Origin: Legionella cherrii
GTDB lineage: Bacteria; Pseudomonadota; Gammaproteobacteria; Legionellales; Legionellaceae
Assembly: GCF_900635815.1 (NCBI RefSeq)
Contig: NZ_LR134173.1
Location: 3,070,001 to 3,134,000 of the forward strand
Direction: 5' to 3'
DNA length: 64,000 bases
In this document: piece after piece, positions 8,223 through 17,753 of the stretch
How positions within the stretch are numbered: the stretch's first letter is position 1
Layout of the letters: every line of letters begins with the position of its first letter
Notes under the pieces: generated by a model
What the model was told of the DNA's origin: nothing
The model's database searches: none
What the model saw: the letters and a program-made list of their open reading frames with translations, nothing else
Position numbers and translations under genes: made by a program

Positions 8223-10121
8223 ATGCTTACTGATACGATATTAGATAAAGCAGCAGCTACTCTTTCCAGTTATGGTGAGAATACTAAAATAGATCCTGAC
8301 TTTGCTAAATACAAAAAAGGCATAAAAAATGCCCTAATTGAATTTATTATGCATTGCAAAGAAAAATTGCCACTTGTCCAACAGTTAGAATATATTGCCA
8401 AAGAAATGGAAGACAAGCCCAATAATATGTCTGCGACAATTGATGAGCAAAGTGATAAAAAGCGGACTTGGACCTTAGCTTTTGCTTTAGCCGCATTAGC
8501 GATAGAGCGTAAAAATGATCTACCCAAAGATCATCAGGAAATCGCTCCCATTGATACTCTATTAGCTGGATTAAGCAATGGATGGATCAAGGGATTTAAA
8601 TTTAATTCAGTAGCTATCAATGATGTTCTAAATGGAATGAAAGATTGGATTCAAAAGTATGATATCAATCAAAATAATCAAACCAGGCATGAAATTTTAT
8701 TAGCACTTTACGCTGCGGCATGTGCATTTGAAGCAAAGATATTAAGTGCTGGGCTCCTAGCAAGACCCTATAAAAATGACATACTCATCATAAAAAATTT
8801 GATAGCGAATAAGTTTAGTGAATTAAAACAACAATTGGAACGTGAAAGCAGACAAGAGAAGCAAATCCATGACGCCTTTCAAAAACTGATCTCAAAGGAG
8901 GAAGTTTTATATCAGCAGTTGAAAGAGCAATTAGTCCTTTTAAAAAAACAACAAGAGCAAAAACAACAAGAACTGGATACAGCAGAAGAAAAATGTGCTC
9001 GACTAGATAAATTACAACAATTGTTAAATAGGCAGCCATCAGAAGTTAAAGATAAGGAAAAAGAAGAACAAGAGAAAATGAAGCTATTTTGGAAGGTGTA
9101 TTCTACGCAACCTAAATTCGAGCAGCTTTTAGCGGATCTTGAGGTACCAGAGCAAGAAAGACCTGGATGGCAACAATATTTTAATTACCAACACGGCTCG
9201 TATCTAAAACAAGCTGCAGCGGCATTTTGGACTGGGAATTGGGGGCCTTCTAAGGGTTGGGGTGGAATTGCAAGTAACACGATTTCTGTGAACGTTCTCC
9301 TCAGCAAAAGTAATGCGGCTAAAGAACCTCTTACCGCCATTCAACCTCAAATTAAAAAGCAAAAATTAATTCCGGATGCAGAAAGACCTTGTCAACTCAT
9401 TGACGATATAGAAAAAGAATTAAAAAATTTGATCGGATTAAAAAAGATGGAAATGGATCCGCTCAAAGCCCAACTTTTAGACGTAATGGAACACAAAAAA
9501 ACCAATACCTTAGAGAAAATAAATAGTGATATTGAAGCGTTTAAAAAAAATTTAGAACAACAAAATGAAACGGTTAAATCTCTAAAAGAAATTCATAAAA
9601 AAATTGAAATAATGAAAAAACATACAGATTGTACTGATGTTGAAAAAGCTTTTGGATTATTTCTGAATGAGGCCGCAAATACCATAAGCTACACCCAGCA
9701 ACCTTTACCCTCTAACCTACCTACTGCGGAGAAAATATTAGCTTTAGAGCAGTCAATAGATAGAGCATTAAATAACGTACAAGGACTTCAACTGAGTCTC
9801 AATCATATGGTAAAGGCATCTCGCAGCCAAGAGTCAAATGTTATTCAATTAGTGACCGAATTTGTCAAATCCAAAGAAGCTACATGGGGTCATACCCTAT
9901 TATCCTTTTTTTCCCCCGCTTATAGAACAATGTTTGATGAGTTAAAAAATGCTGTTACTTTAAACTCCCCAGAAGAAAGTTTTAATCAAGTGAAAGCAGT
10001 ATTAGGAATAACATACGAAACTTCAAAAAAGAAAGAAATCAATAGTCAATTCAAAAAATTAAAAGAAAAAGCAGAAGAAGCCCTATGTGAAGAAATACCC
10101 TTTAATAGACAAAGCTCCTAA
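8223..10121 (+). CDS. Large coiled-coil orphan protein, candidate Dot/Icm effector
   Basis: A 632-residue soluble protein without signal peptide, of no family I can name. Residues about 1-190 look globular and helical. Residues about 195-275 are a long E/K/Q-rich coiled coil. Residues 300-360 form a Trp/Gly-containing segment (WQQYFNYQHGS and WTGNWGPSKGWGG). Residues 395-480 and 515-625 are further helical blocks. The last 20 residues include EKAEEALCEE, an acidic patch of the E-block type reported near the C-terminus of many Dot/Icm substrates. A 38-bp dyad overlaps its promoter region and no Shine-Dalgarno is visible. Effector status is inference; the coding call itself is firm. Confidence 0.82.
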   Translation: MLTDTILDKAAATLSSYGENTKIDPDFAKYKKGIKNALIEFIMHCKEKLPLVQQLEYIAKEMEDKPNNMSATIDEQSDKKRTWTLAFALAALAIERKNDLPKDHQEIAPIDTLLAGLSNGWIKGFKFNSVAINDVLNGMKDWIQKYDINQNNQTRHEILLALYAAACAFEAKILSAGLLARPYKNDILIIKNLIANKFSELKQQLERESRQEKQIHDAFQKLISKEEVLYQQLKEQLVLLKKQQEQKQQELDTAEEKCARLDKLQQLLNRQPSEVKDKEKEEQEKMKLFWKVYSTQPKFEQLLADLEVPEQERPGWQQYFNYQHGSYLKQAAAAFWTGNWGPSKGWGGIASNTISVNVLLSKSNAAKEPLTAIQPQIKKQKLIPDAERPCQLIDDIEKELKNLIGLKKMEMDPLKAQLLDVMEHKKTNTLEKINSDIEAFKKNLEQQNETVKSLKEIHKKIEIMKKHTDCTDVEKAFGLFLNEAANTISYTQQPLPSNLPTAEKILALEQSIDRALNNVQGLQLSLNHMVKASRSQESNVIQLVTEFVKSKEATWGHTLLSFFSPAYRTMFDELKNAVTLNSPEESFNQVKAVLGITYETSKKKEINSQFKKLKEKAEEALCEEIPFNRQSS

Positions 10122-10246
10122 GAAAAAAAGAGATTTACCAAAAATTTAGAGTGCCCATAAGCAGCGCTGTAAGCCTGAAAGAGCCTTATTTTTTGAACTA
10201 TTTATCTTCTTTTAATGCACATAACGTGTTTCTATTTATAAACGGA

Positions 10247-10717
10247 TTAGGAATCCTGTTTATTCACCAATAAATCCAAAAGAAAGAATCCAGCACCGAT
10301 ACAAATCGCGCTGTCAGCTAGGTTAAAAGTAGCGAAATGATGATGTTTGTAATAGACATCAAGAAAATCAATCACATAACCATGAAAGGCTCTATCGAAC
10401 AAATTACCCACTGCCCCCCCTAAAATGAGGCTGATTCCAGCTAAAAGCAATTTAGCCTGGCTTGCAGTACGATACAACCAGATGGCAAGTATCATACTTA
10501 CGATCAGACTAAAACCGGCAAAAAACCATCTGTGCCAATCTCCAGCACCGCTTAAAAAACTAAATGCCGCGCCAGAGTTATAGGCCAGGGTAAGATTAAA
10601 CATGGGAAAAACAGGCAATGGTTTATACGGAGTTAGAAGCACCCCTACCAAGTATTTGCTTGCTTGATCAAAAACAATTACTGCAAAACTAAGTAAAAAC
10701 CATGGCCATTTTTTCAT
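10247..10717 (-). CDS. lspA: Lipoprotein signal peptidase (signal peptidase II)
   Basis: A 156-residue inner-membrane aspartyl protease that cleaves prolipoproteins after lipidation at the lipobox cysteine. It has four hydrophobic segments. Family motifs are FDQASKYL near the N-terminus, [26 protein letters not shown] and FNLADSAI; the last two carry the catalytic Asp pair. It overlaps the ileS stop by 4 bases, the usual ribF-ileS-lspA order, so it is probably translated by coupling from ileS mRNA. It is slightly shorter than the E. coli enzyme but complete. Confidence 0.96.
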   Translation of the reverse strand: MKKWPWFLLSFAVIVFDQASKYLVGVLLTPYKPLPVFPMFNLTLAYNSGAAFSFLSGAGDWHRWFFAGFSLIVSMILAIWLYRTASQAKLLLAGISLILGGAVGNLFDRAFHGYVIDFLDVYYKHHHFATFNLADSAICIGAGFFLLDLLVNKQDS

Positions 10718-13509
10718 ATAAATTGCCTCATTTCCTCTTGACCACTAATATTACCAACACAGCGTAAACACAACTCAGGATGCTGACTATCTTGGCCAAC
10801 ATCAGGTCTTCGGTGCCAACAACGAGCGCATTTTTCATGCGAACTTGCAGAAACTGCAATAGAGACACCATATGGCGTAGTGGATAATCCAGCTGGAACT
10901 GTGTTCATCGGATGTACGATTGCCCCAGAGGTGATTAATAAAAAGCGCAATTCTTCGCCCAAACGAGTGAGCTTAGGTAGTACTTTATCGTCTGCATATA
11001 AAGTTACCTCAGCAGCTAAGGCAGAACCAATTTCTCCTTTTTGGCGGGTTTCTTCTAAAGCCTTATTGACCTCGTCACGAATTAAATGCAGTTCGTCCCA
11101 GTCCGCCATATTGACATCGTCTATTTTTGGCCACGCCTCATACCATAGCTCGGTAAACACGGACTCTTGATTGTAACCAGGGATATAGCGCCCTATTTCT
11201 TCTGCAGTAAAGGACAATATCGGTGCAACCCAAAGCGTGAATGCACGAACTATATGATACATAGCAGTTTGGCAAGAACGTCTCGCTTTACTTTCTTTTG
11301 CAGTGGTGTATTGTCTGTCCTTAATCAAATCAAGATAAAAACTTCCCATATCTACCGCACAGAAATTATGAATTTTTTGATAAATAATATGAAATTGATA
11401 GCCTTCATAGGCTTCTATAATTTCTTCTTGTAACAGTTGGCTGCGTTTTAATGCCCATTTATCTAATTCCAAAAGATCTTTGTCTTGTACAGAATCGACT
11501 GCTGGATCAAAATCAAATAAATTGGCCAACAAAAAACGGGCGGTATTACGGATTCTTCGATAAGCATCTGCATTTCGTTTGATAATTTCATCCGAAATAC
11601 TCACTTCATGCCGATAATCTGTCGAGGCGACCCATAAGCGCAATATATCAGCACCATGCTGATTGACGAGTTGATCTAAAGCGACATAATTTCCTTTGGA
11701 TTTAGAAAGCTTTTTACCCTCAGCATCCACAGTATAACCATGGGTCAATACCGTTTTATAAGGAGCAACTCCATACATGGCTACTGAAGTAGTTAATGAC
11801 GAGTTAAACCAACCGCGATGCTGATCGGAACCTTCAAAATAAATGTCTGCGGGAAATGCCAATGCATTATTTTGCTGCAAAACACAGTAGTGGGTTACAC
11901 CGGAATCGAACCACACATCCATAGTGTCATTAATTTTGTCATAAAACTCGGCATCATCTCCTAGTAGTTCTCTTTTATCCAATTCAAACCAAGCATCAAT
12001 ACCGGATTTCTCAATAAGTAACGCAATCTTTTCAATGAACTCCAGGGTATTTGGATGCAATTCACGTGTCGTGTTATGAACAAATAAAGGCATAGGGGTT
12101 CCCCAAGCTCTTTGTCTTGAAATACACCAGTCAGGTCTATTTTCAACCATATTGCTAATACGAGCTTTCCCCCAATCAGGAACCCAAGTTACTTTCTCAA
12201 TTTCTTTAACAATATGCTCTCTTAATTGACTTTTATCCATAGAAATAAACCATTGAGGCGTTGCCAAGAAAATCATAGGAGATTTATGTCGCCAGCAATG
12301 AGGATAACTGTGTCTGATATTTTCTTTTGCTAAAAGAACACCTTTTTCCGCCAAAACTCCCAAAATCGTGTCATTCGCTTTTAATACAGAAAGTCCAGCA
12401 AATAAGGCTACATCATCAGCAAAACAACCATTTCCTTTAACTGGATTAATTAAGGGTAAATTATAAGCTTGTCCTACCAGATAATCATCTGGGCCATGAG
12501 CAGGTGCAGTATGCACACTTCCAGTACCTGATTCAGTAGTAACATGCTCCCCTAATATGACGGGTACAACTCGATTATAAAAAGGATGTTTTAATTTCAA
12601 ATGCTCAAAAACTTTTCCCTTTGCCGAGCCACGAATAGTATATTGACTCATCTCATAACGAGCCATCGCAGATTCGACCAAATCGGTGGCCAGAATCAAA
12701 TAACAATCGCCTGTATCGACTAAAGAATAATCAATTGTTGGATGCAAACATACCGCTTCGTTAGCAGGTAAGGTCCACGGTGTAGTAGTCCAAATAGGCA
12801 GGCTTAGCGGTTTTGTTTCTGCGTTTACATCAAATAGATCAATAAACTCTTCAGGTTTTACTGCAAAAAAAGCGACATCGATTGATGGTGAAGTCTTCTC
12901 ATCATAGTCCACCTCTGCTTCTGCCAAAGCAGAACCGCAATCAATGCACCAATGTACGGGTTTAAAGCCTTGTTGCAAGTGGCCGTTTTTGATCATCAAA
13001 CCAAGAGCGCGTACGATATTGGCCTCATAGCGAAAATCCATAGTAACATAGGGATTATACCAATCTCCAAAAACCCCGAGTCTTTGAAATTCATCACGTT
13101 GGATATCGATTTGACTCGCAGCATACTCACGACATTTAGCACGAAATACCTTGGCAGATACCTTATCGCCCACACGGCCTATCTTTTTCTCGACATTGAG
13201 CTCGATAGGCAATCCATGACAATCCCATCCAGGGACAAATGGTGCATCATATCCGCTGAGTGATTTGGATTTAATGATAATATCTTTAAGAATTTTATTT
13301 AACGCATGTCCGCAATGTAAATGACCATTTGCATAAGGAGGACCATCATGCAAAATAAAACGCTTACTTCCAGCACGTGCTCTACGAATTTGTTCATATA
13401 CCTTTTTAGTCTGCCAATTGGCCAAGACTTCAGGCTCTCGAGTAGCCAAGCTTGCCTTCATTGGAAATGAAGTATTCGGAAGATTTAATGTATCTTTATA
13501 TTCTGCCAT
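10714..13509 (-). CDS. ileS: Isoleucyl-tRNA synthetase
   Basis: Class I cytosolic aminoacyl-tRNA synthetase charging tRNA-Ile, with an editing (CP1) domain that removes Val-tRNA-Ile. It has 931 residues, normal length. The HIGH motif appears as HLHCGH at about residues 63-68 and KMSKS as KKLSKSKGN at about 600. The C-terminal zinc knuckle has CARCW and CLRCV pairs. ATG 13509 (MAEYKDTL) is preferred over an in-frame GTG at 13518 because an AGAG ribosome-binding site fits it. It lies between ribF (upstream) and lspA (downstream). Confidence 0.97.
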   Translation of the reverse strand: MAEYKDTLNLPNTSFPMKASLATREPEVLANWQTKKVYEQIRRARAGSKRFILHDGPPYANGHLHCGHALNKILKDIIIKSKSLSGYDAPFVPGWDCHGLPIELNVEKKIGRVGDKVSAKVFRAKCREYAASQIDIQRDEFQRLGVFGDWYNPYVTMDFRYEANIVRALGLMIKNGHLQQGFKPVHWCIDCGSALAEAEVDYDEKTSPSIDVAFFAVKPEEFIDLFDVNAETKPLSLPIWTTTPWTLPANEAVCLHPTIDYSLVDTGDCYLILATDLVESAMARYEMSQYTIRGSAKGKVFEHLKLKHPFYNRVVPVILGEHVTTESGTGSVHTAPAHGPDDYLVGQAYNLPLINPVKGNGCFADDVALFAGLSVLKANDTILGVLAEKGVLLAKENIRHSYPHCWRHKSPMIFLATPQWFISMDKSQLREHIVKEIEKVTWVPDWGKARISNMVENRPDWCISRQRAWGTPMPLFVHNTTRELHPNTLEFIEKIALLIEKSGIDAWFELDKRELLGDDAEFYDKINDTMDVWFDSGVTHYCVLQQNNALAFPADIYFEGSDQHRGWFNSSLTTSVAMYGVAPYKTVLTHGYTVDAEGKKLSKSKGNYVALDQLVNQHGADILRLWVASTDYRHEVSISDEIIKRNADAYRRIRNTARFLLANLFDFDPAVDSVQDKDLLELDKWALKRSQLLQEEIIEAYEGYQFHIIYQKIHNFCAVDMGSFYLDLIKDRQYTTAKESKARRSCQTAMYHIVRAFTLWVAPILSFTAEEIGRYIPGYNQESVFTELWYEAWPKIDDVNMADWDELHLIRDEVNKALEETRQKGEIGSALAAEVTLYADDKVLPKLTRLGEELRFLLITSGAIVHPMNTVPAGLSTTPYGVSIAVSASSHEKCARCWHRRPDVGQDSQHPELCLRCVGNISGQEEMRQFI

Positions 13510-13558
13510 AAGGTTCACTCTGCGAAATCGTTAAATTTTGGTGATTACTCACCCCAAA

Positions 13559-13636
13559 TCAGGGTACAGGCGCATTGAGTGCTTCTCGAATGAAAAGGAT
13601 GGTGCTCAGCACATCATCCATTAAAATATTGTTCAT
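13559..13636 (-). CDS. Possible 25-residue ORF directly after ribF
   Basis: ATG at 13636 follows the ribF TGA (13639-13637) without a gap and encodes a 25-residue peptide starting MNNILMDD and ending APVP. There is no separate ribosome-binding site; translation would depend on coupling to ribF. It may be chance. It sits in the ribF-ileS spacer, so it could instead be part of a leader for ileS. Confidence 0.2.
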   Translation of the reverse strand: MNNILMDDVLSTILFIREALNAPVP

Positions 13637-14611
13637 TCAGATTGCATTCAAATCGACACCCAGATTTTGATATTGAGATAATCCATTATAATCCCTGAGG
13701 AATTCTTTTGCCGCCACAATATCATCATAAATCTGCGCAATTAAAGCATCCACTGAAGTGAATTTAACCTCATCACGCAATTTGTGCAAGAAAAACACCT
13801 GCAATAATTCGCCATAAATTGACTGTTCAAAATCAAACAGATGCACTTCCAAAATATTCTTGCTTCCATCCACTGTCGGGCGACGTCCGACATTGGCTAC
13901 GCCATATACTATTTTGGATGCGATTCGAACTTGAACTACAAATACACCCTGTAAAGGCAAGGCAGTACGATGAAGCGCAAGATTTGCCGTAGGAATTCCC
14001 CACTGACGCCCCCGACCGTCCCCATGTAATACACGACCACAAATACTATACAACCTACCTAAATATTTTGCTGCTGTATTCATATCACCATGCTGCAGGG
14101 CCATTCTAATGCGTGTTGAACTAATTCGGTCTTCATTAATGCAAAAATTTGAATAAATACTCACATCACAGGCTTGTTCTGCACCAAGTTTCATTAATAA
14201 ACTCACATCCCCTTCCCTGTTTTTACCAAACCGGAAATCTTCACCTATTAGAAGATGTTTCACATTTAATATAGAAAATAAATAAGTACGGACAAACTCA
14301 GTGGCTGTTGTTTGGGCTAATGCATTATCAAATTTAATACAGTACACATAATCGATCTGACATAAACGCAATACATCTAATTTCTCTCTTAAGCTCGAGA
14401 GTCTTGCAGGCGCTTTCTCCTGTTGAAAGTACTCTCTGGGCTGAGGTTCAAATAAAATTAGAACTAAAGGCAACTTTAAGTGATTTGCTTTATTTCTTAA
14501 AGTCTTAAGAAGATTTTGATGGCCTAAATGCACCCCATCAAAATTACCAATAGTAGCGACCACGCCTTTATCAAAAGCAGAAAAATGTTGAATGCCGCGC
14601 AACAATTTCAT
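13637..14611 (-). CDS. ribF: Bifunctional riboflavin kinase / FAD synthetase
   Basis: Makes FMN from riboflavin and ATP, then FAD from FMN and ATP. It has 324 residues. The N-terminal adenylyltransferase domain (about 1-185) shows TIGNFDGVHLGHQ with the nucleotidyltransferase HxGH motif, and SSTRIR at about 165-170. The C-terminal kinase domain (about 186-310) shows GRGRQWGIPTANL. It is the first gene of the ribF-ileS-lspA group. The start ATG 14611 gives the expected N-terminus. Confidence 0.95.
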   Translation of the reverse strand: MKLLRGIQHFSAFDKGVVATIGNFDGVHLGHQNLLKTLRNKANHLKLPLVLILFEPQPREYFQQEKAPARLSSLREKLDVLRLCQIDYVYCIKFDNALAQTTATEFVRTYLFSILNVKHLLIGEDFRFGKNREGDVSLLMKLGAEQACDVSIYSNFCINEDRISSTRIRMALQHGDMNTAAKYLGRLYSICGRVLHGDGRGRQWGIPTANLALHRTALPLQGVFVVQVRIASKIVYGVANVGRRPTVDGSKNILEVHLFDFEQSIYGELLQVFFLHKLRDEVKFTSVDALIAQIYDDIVAAKEFLRDYNGLSQYQNLGVDLNAI

Positions 14612-14728
14612 ATATAGTTCAATCGTGTAACTTGGAATCCAATAGTATACTTGTTTTCTACTCTATTGAGAAATAATAAGAGAAATTCAAAATTTGATAT
14701 TAGTTGCTATTTGTTGCCTGGAATCTTT

Positions 14729-14815
14729 TGTAGCCCGGATTAGCGCAGCGTAATCCGGGAATCGACATGAATGACCTCTAAATCCCCGGATTACGCTGCG
14801 CTAATCCGGGCTACA
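14729..14815. repeat. Perfect 31-nt inverted repeat (palindromic intergenic element)
   Basis: Arms 14729-14759 and 14785-14815 are perfect reverse complements over 31 bases, with a 25-base loop. Each arm is itself an imperfect palindrome (CCCGGATTA...TAATCCGGG) beginning TGTAGC. Degenerate relatives occur in other spacers of the window (for example 28158-28194 and 30600-30632), so this is the best-preserved member of a REP-like family. It lies between ribF and the uspA-like gene. Confidence 0.8.
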
Positions 14816-14851
14816 ATGCATTTGGGCTACATTCCGTCAATATTATTATTC

Positions 14852-15310
14852 TTATGCATGCTTCTCTTTCGTATGCTTCTCTGGTGTAATTGAGCGGACA
14901 ATCAAAACATCACATTCAGCACCATGTAAAATGGAATTTGCTGTGGAGCCTAACAATAATGAAAGACCATGTTTGCCATGACTACCGGTGACAATCAAGT
15001 CGATTTGTCGCTCTTGAGCCACTCTTAAAATTTCATTTTTAGTGGAACCAAATTCAATAAATCGGTGTTTTGCATCTACCCCCAATTTTTGACCCAATTC
15101 ATTGAGCTCTTTTTCAGCTTGCTCACGAATGGATAATTCAACCTCAGCAAACCCGGCAAAACCAGGATAAGCATAAGCAGGAATGGGTTCTACGACATGA
15201 ACTAATATCAAGTCAGCACCATTCTCATCAGCAATTTTTTTTGCCTTATGCGCTGCTATAATACCAACCTCATCAAAGTCAGTAGCAAACAATACCCTCT
15301 TATACATCAT
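14852..15310 (-). CDS. Universal stress protein (UspA family)
   Basis: A 152-residue single-domain Usp protein, cytoplasmic, of the ATP-binding type. The N-terminus YKRVLFATDFDE starts the alpha/beta fold with its acidic residue. The nucleotide-binding loop is G-S-H-G...LLLGSTANSIL, matching G-x2-G-x9-G-S. Family members are induced in stationary phase or stress; the regulation here is not visible. It appears monocistronic, flanked by the large inverted repeat and a long AT-rich spacer. Confidence 0.93.
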   Translation of the reverse strand: MMYKRVLFATDFDEVGIIAAHKAKKIADENGADLILVHVVEPIPAYAYPGFAGFAEVELSIREQAEKELNELGQKLGVDAKHRFIEFGSTKNEILRVAQERQIDLIVTGSHGKHGLSLLLGSTANSILHGAECDVLIVRSITPEKHTKEKHA

Positions 15311-15542
15311 TTTCTCCTTAAAATTCTGATGTCTATCTATAGACTAGCAGATTTAAAATTAATTGCATTACAAATAGAGCACGTTTGAGCTCATAACCAT
15401 AAACTCCCGAAAAAACTCCAATTTTTTTTATATTGTTGAATACTTAGTACCGGCTCTTAATAAAACCTTAATGTTTTTTTATTAAACTTATCAACCAAAC
15501 TTCGCGCAGTTTTTTTTTTTCAACAATCGATTAGGAGTTTTT

Positions 15543-16199
15543 ATGCCTAAAGCCTTCACCCATTTATGCAAAAAAGTTAATCTTAGTTTGTATAACGATA
15601 CTTTGACTGTATATCCCAAACCCGATTTATCAAAAGGTCTTCCCCTTCCACCTGTAAAAGATGAACTAAGCTTACTTTTTCTCTTATTATTTTCTCAAAT
15701 GGATTGTGTTAGCGCCGAAGTGGATCACTTCTTTATGGAGCGAAAAAATGAGTTAGGAGTCTATCGCTTTGTACATCGTGATGACCCCGATCATTATTTG
15801 TATCATCAAGACAGTTTTAAAATGGATGATAATCATTATCATGCTCAATTTTCTGTATCGATTGATGAAAAAAAATTAGACAGTATTTTAACTACATTTG
15901 AGAAATACTCTATTATTTCAAATGAGGAACATACTCGCTTCCTCCAAGCATATCATGATGCGAATACTGTTGCTCAAGTGACTCAACAAACTTTAGAGAG
16001 TACTCCAGTTGCCCTTCTTCTGAAACCAGTTGCCGTTGCTCCCAAACCCATTGCAATTGATTTGAAACCAGAGTTAGCTGTTCCGAAAAAAGAATATACC
16101 TTTGGAGGGTTTAAAAAAGGATTCTTTAATTCTAATTCAGAGCCAGAACAAAGTACTCCCGTTCATTCGATTACGAGAAACAACAATCTGTTCCATTAA
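15543..16199 (+). CDS. Orphan protein with proline/lysine-rich C-terminal segment
   Basis: A 218-residue protein with no recognised family, signal peptide or membrane span. Residues 1-145 look globular, with His/Asp-rich stretches (HRDDPDHYLYHQ at about 79-90). Residues about 150-185 contain repeated PV/KP units (LLKPVAVAPKPIAIDLKPEL), a likely extended linker, before a GGFKKGFF segment and a polar tail. AGGAG lies 5 bases before ATG 15543, and an 11-T run (15510-15520) lies upstream. The next gene is convergent, with a hairpin at 16231-16264 between them. Its function is unknown; it could be an effector. Confidence 0.75.
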   Translation: MPKAFTHLCKKVNLSLYNDTLTVYPKPDLSKGLPLPPVKDELSLLFLLLFSQMDCVSAEVDHFFMERKNELGVYRFVHRDDPDHYLYHQDSFKMDDNHYHAQFSVSIDEKKLDSILTTFEKYSIISNEEHTRFLQAYHDANTVAQVTQQTLESTPVALLLKPVAVAPKPIAIDLKPELAVPKKEYTFGGFKKGFFNSNSEPEQSTPVHSITRNNNLFH

Positions 16200-16230
16200 A
16201 AATCTTTGGCCTTTGGGTTGAGCTTTTAAA

Positions 16231-16264
16231 AATTCAACGTGTCATTTTTTGGGCGCGTTGAATT
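16231..16264. terminator. Hairpin between convergent genes
   Basis: AATTCAACGTG (16231-16241) pairs with CGCGTTGAATT (16254-16264) with one G-U position and a T-rich loop. It lies just after the 15543 gene and may also serve the ccm cluster from the other side. No strong U-tract follows. Confidence 0.4.
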
Positions 16265-16270
16265 CATCCT

Positions 16271-16510
16271 TTACATCAATCTTATTTCCTCATTAATTAA
16301 TCCTTTCAAGTATTGAGGCATAAAATAAATCCTAAGATTAGACCAGGGTGCCAATGCAAAATAATTCTCAAAAGTAGGATTTTCGCCTTTGATTAGTCCA
16401 ATGCGAAATATTCGCACCATAACACCTGGCGCATCAGAGAGGATGCTCGCTATGCTTGGAATTAAAGAGTCTTCTTTCAGGTTATGCCGTGCGAAACAAC
16501 CGCTCTGAGG
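16271..16510 (-). pseudogene. Open frame directly after and in frame with the ccmI stop
   Basis: Immediately after the TAA at 16511-16513 the same frame stays open for 79 codons to TAA at 16271-16273. It has protein-like composition (FARHNLKEDSLIPSIASIL and ENYFALAPWSNLRIYF). No ATG lies near its beginning. It could be the lost C-terminal part of a longer ccmI product, a remnant of another gene, or a non-coding stretch that happens to be open. I do not recognise it. Confidence 0.3.
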
Positions 16511-17194
16511 TTAATCTAAATTTTTATCTCTCAACTTAATACGTTCTTCAGCCTTGGCGATTGCCTTACGAATGGCTTGTGCTTCTTCTGATTGCTCTGG
16601 TGCCAATTTTAATAAACGCTGCCAATAACTTATTGCATCTTCATAGGCATGACTTACAAAAGCATCCATCGCAAGCATCGCGAGAGCATCCGCTTGGTTG
16701 GGATTATTTTTTAATAATCGTCTAAATATCTCAGTAATCTGCTCAGTAAATTGCTGATTATTTAATACCCACAAACTGTGCGCATAATTCACTGCAAATT
16801 GTTCATCATCCGGATTAAACTGATAGGCTTTCGCAAAAGCATTCACTGCATTTTGCTTGTCATTTTGGCTACTGTACAAACGCCCTAAAAGATACCAACC
16901 CTTAGCACTCTTAGGACTATCATCCAGTTTTGCTTTTAATTTATCGATTAATTCTTGAGGACTCTTAACCGATTCCAATATTTTTTTAGCTTGTTCCTGG
17001 GACTTTAGGTGGTGGACATACTGCTGCCATCCGCCAAAACCGCCCCAATAAAAATATCCGGCAAATGCAACCAAAAAAACAGTAGGAAACAAGAGCAAAC
17101 TGGCAATAAAACGGCGTTTGAATGGGTAAACCATGAAAATACAAGCTAATCCAGTTAGAGCGGCTAAGGCTCCTAACAACCACCATTCATTCAT
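16511..17194 (-). CDS. ccmI: Cytochrome c maturation protein CcmI/CycH-like (TPR)
   Basis: A 227-residue membrane-anchored TPR protein. Two hydrophobic segments are at about 4-22 and 29-50. A periplasmic region follows with TPR units (GWYLLGRLYSSQNDKQNAV at about 103-121; ADALAMLAMDAF further on). CcmI presents apocytochrome c to the CcmFH heme ligation complex. It is shorter than many CcmI proteins of roughly 400 residues, and an open frame continues in phase after its stop. It lies about 150 bases downstream of ccmH on the same strand, which fixes the role by context. Confidence 0.82.
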   Translation of the reverse strand: MNEWWLLGALAALTGLACIFMVYPFKRRFIASLLLFPTVFLVAFAGYFYWGGFGGWQQYVHHLKSQEQAKKILESVKSPQELIDKLKAKLDDSPKSAKGWYLLGRLYSSQNDKQNAVNAFAKAYQFNPDDEQFAVNYAHSLWVLNNQQFTEQITEIFRRLLKNNPNQADALAMLAMDAFVSHAYEDAISYWQRLLKLAPEQSEEAQAIRKAIAKAEERIKLRDKNLD

Positions 17195-17348
17195 AAAAAA
17201 TCACCAATTCAAAAAATAATCAAGGCACAAGACCCAGGTACATGATCTAATGCCTTTTACGTGGGACATAGAATTAGATAAAGAGCTCCATCAGAACAAA
17301 GAACCGTAGGACAGGGTAAATCCGAATGTTTTACAATCGGTGGATCGA

Positions 17349-17753
17349 TTATGTCCTTTCCCTCTCTCGCATTCTAAAACAAGTCCGCCAAAAAATAACA
17401 AACCCTAATACTAAAAATAAAATAGGTCCAAACCACAATAAATAAGTTACTGCCTTAACAGGGGGATTAAATAATATAAAATCGCCATAACGAGCAGTCA
17501 GATAATCACTGATTTCAGTATCACTCTTCCCCTCCTTAACCATTTGATAAACCTGAGCACGCAAGTCTTTAGCCAATTCTGCATTAGAGTCAGCCAAATC
17601 TTGATTTTGACAAACCAAACAACGTAAGTCTTTAAGTAGATGATTAAACTGAGCTTCCTTTTGAGCGGAATCCAAAGGATAAGTACTGTTCGCCCAAGCA
17701 GACGAACCTAAAAAAATTAAAACTCCAAAAAATAGGCAATATACTCGAGCCAC
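17349..17753 (-). CDS. ccmH: Cytochrome c maturation protein CcmH
   Basis: A membrane-anchored thiol-disulfide protein that keeps the CXXCH cysteines of apocytochrome c reduced for heme ligation. The start is placed at GTG 17753, overlapping the ccmG stop (TAGTG) with GGAG 8 bases upstream, giving 134 residues. An upstream ATG at 17801 would lie deep inside ccmG. The signal/anchor is VARVYCLFFGVLIFLGSSAWA. The redox motif is LRCLVCQNQ. A C-terminal membrane helix runs at about 105-125. Confidence 0.92.
   Translation of the reverse strand: MARVYCLFFGVLIFLGSSAWANSTYPLDSAQKEAQFNHLLKDLRCLVCQNQDLADSNAELAKDLRAQVYQMVKEGKSDTEISDYLTARYGDFILFNPPVKAVTYLLWFGPILFLVLGFVIFWRTCFRMRERERT

Noticed and set aside
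14729..14815. CRISPR-like repeat
   Set aside because: Only two copies in opposite orientation forming one hairpin; no repeat-spacer array and no cas genes.
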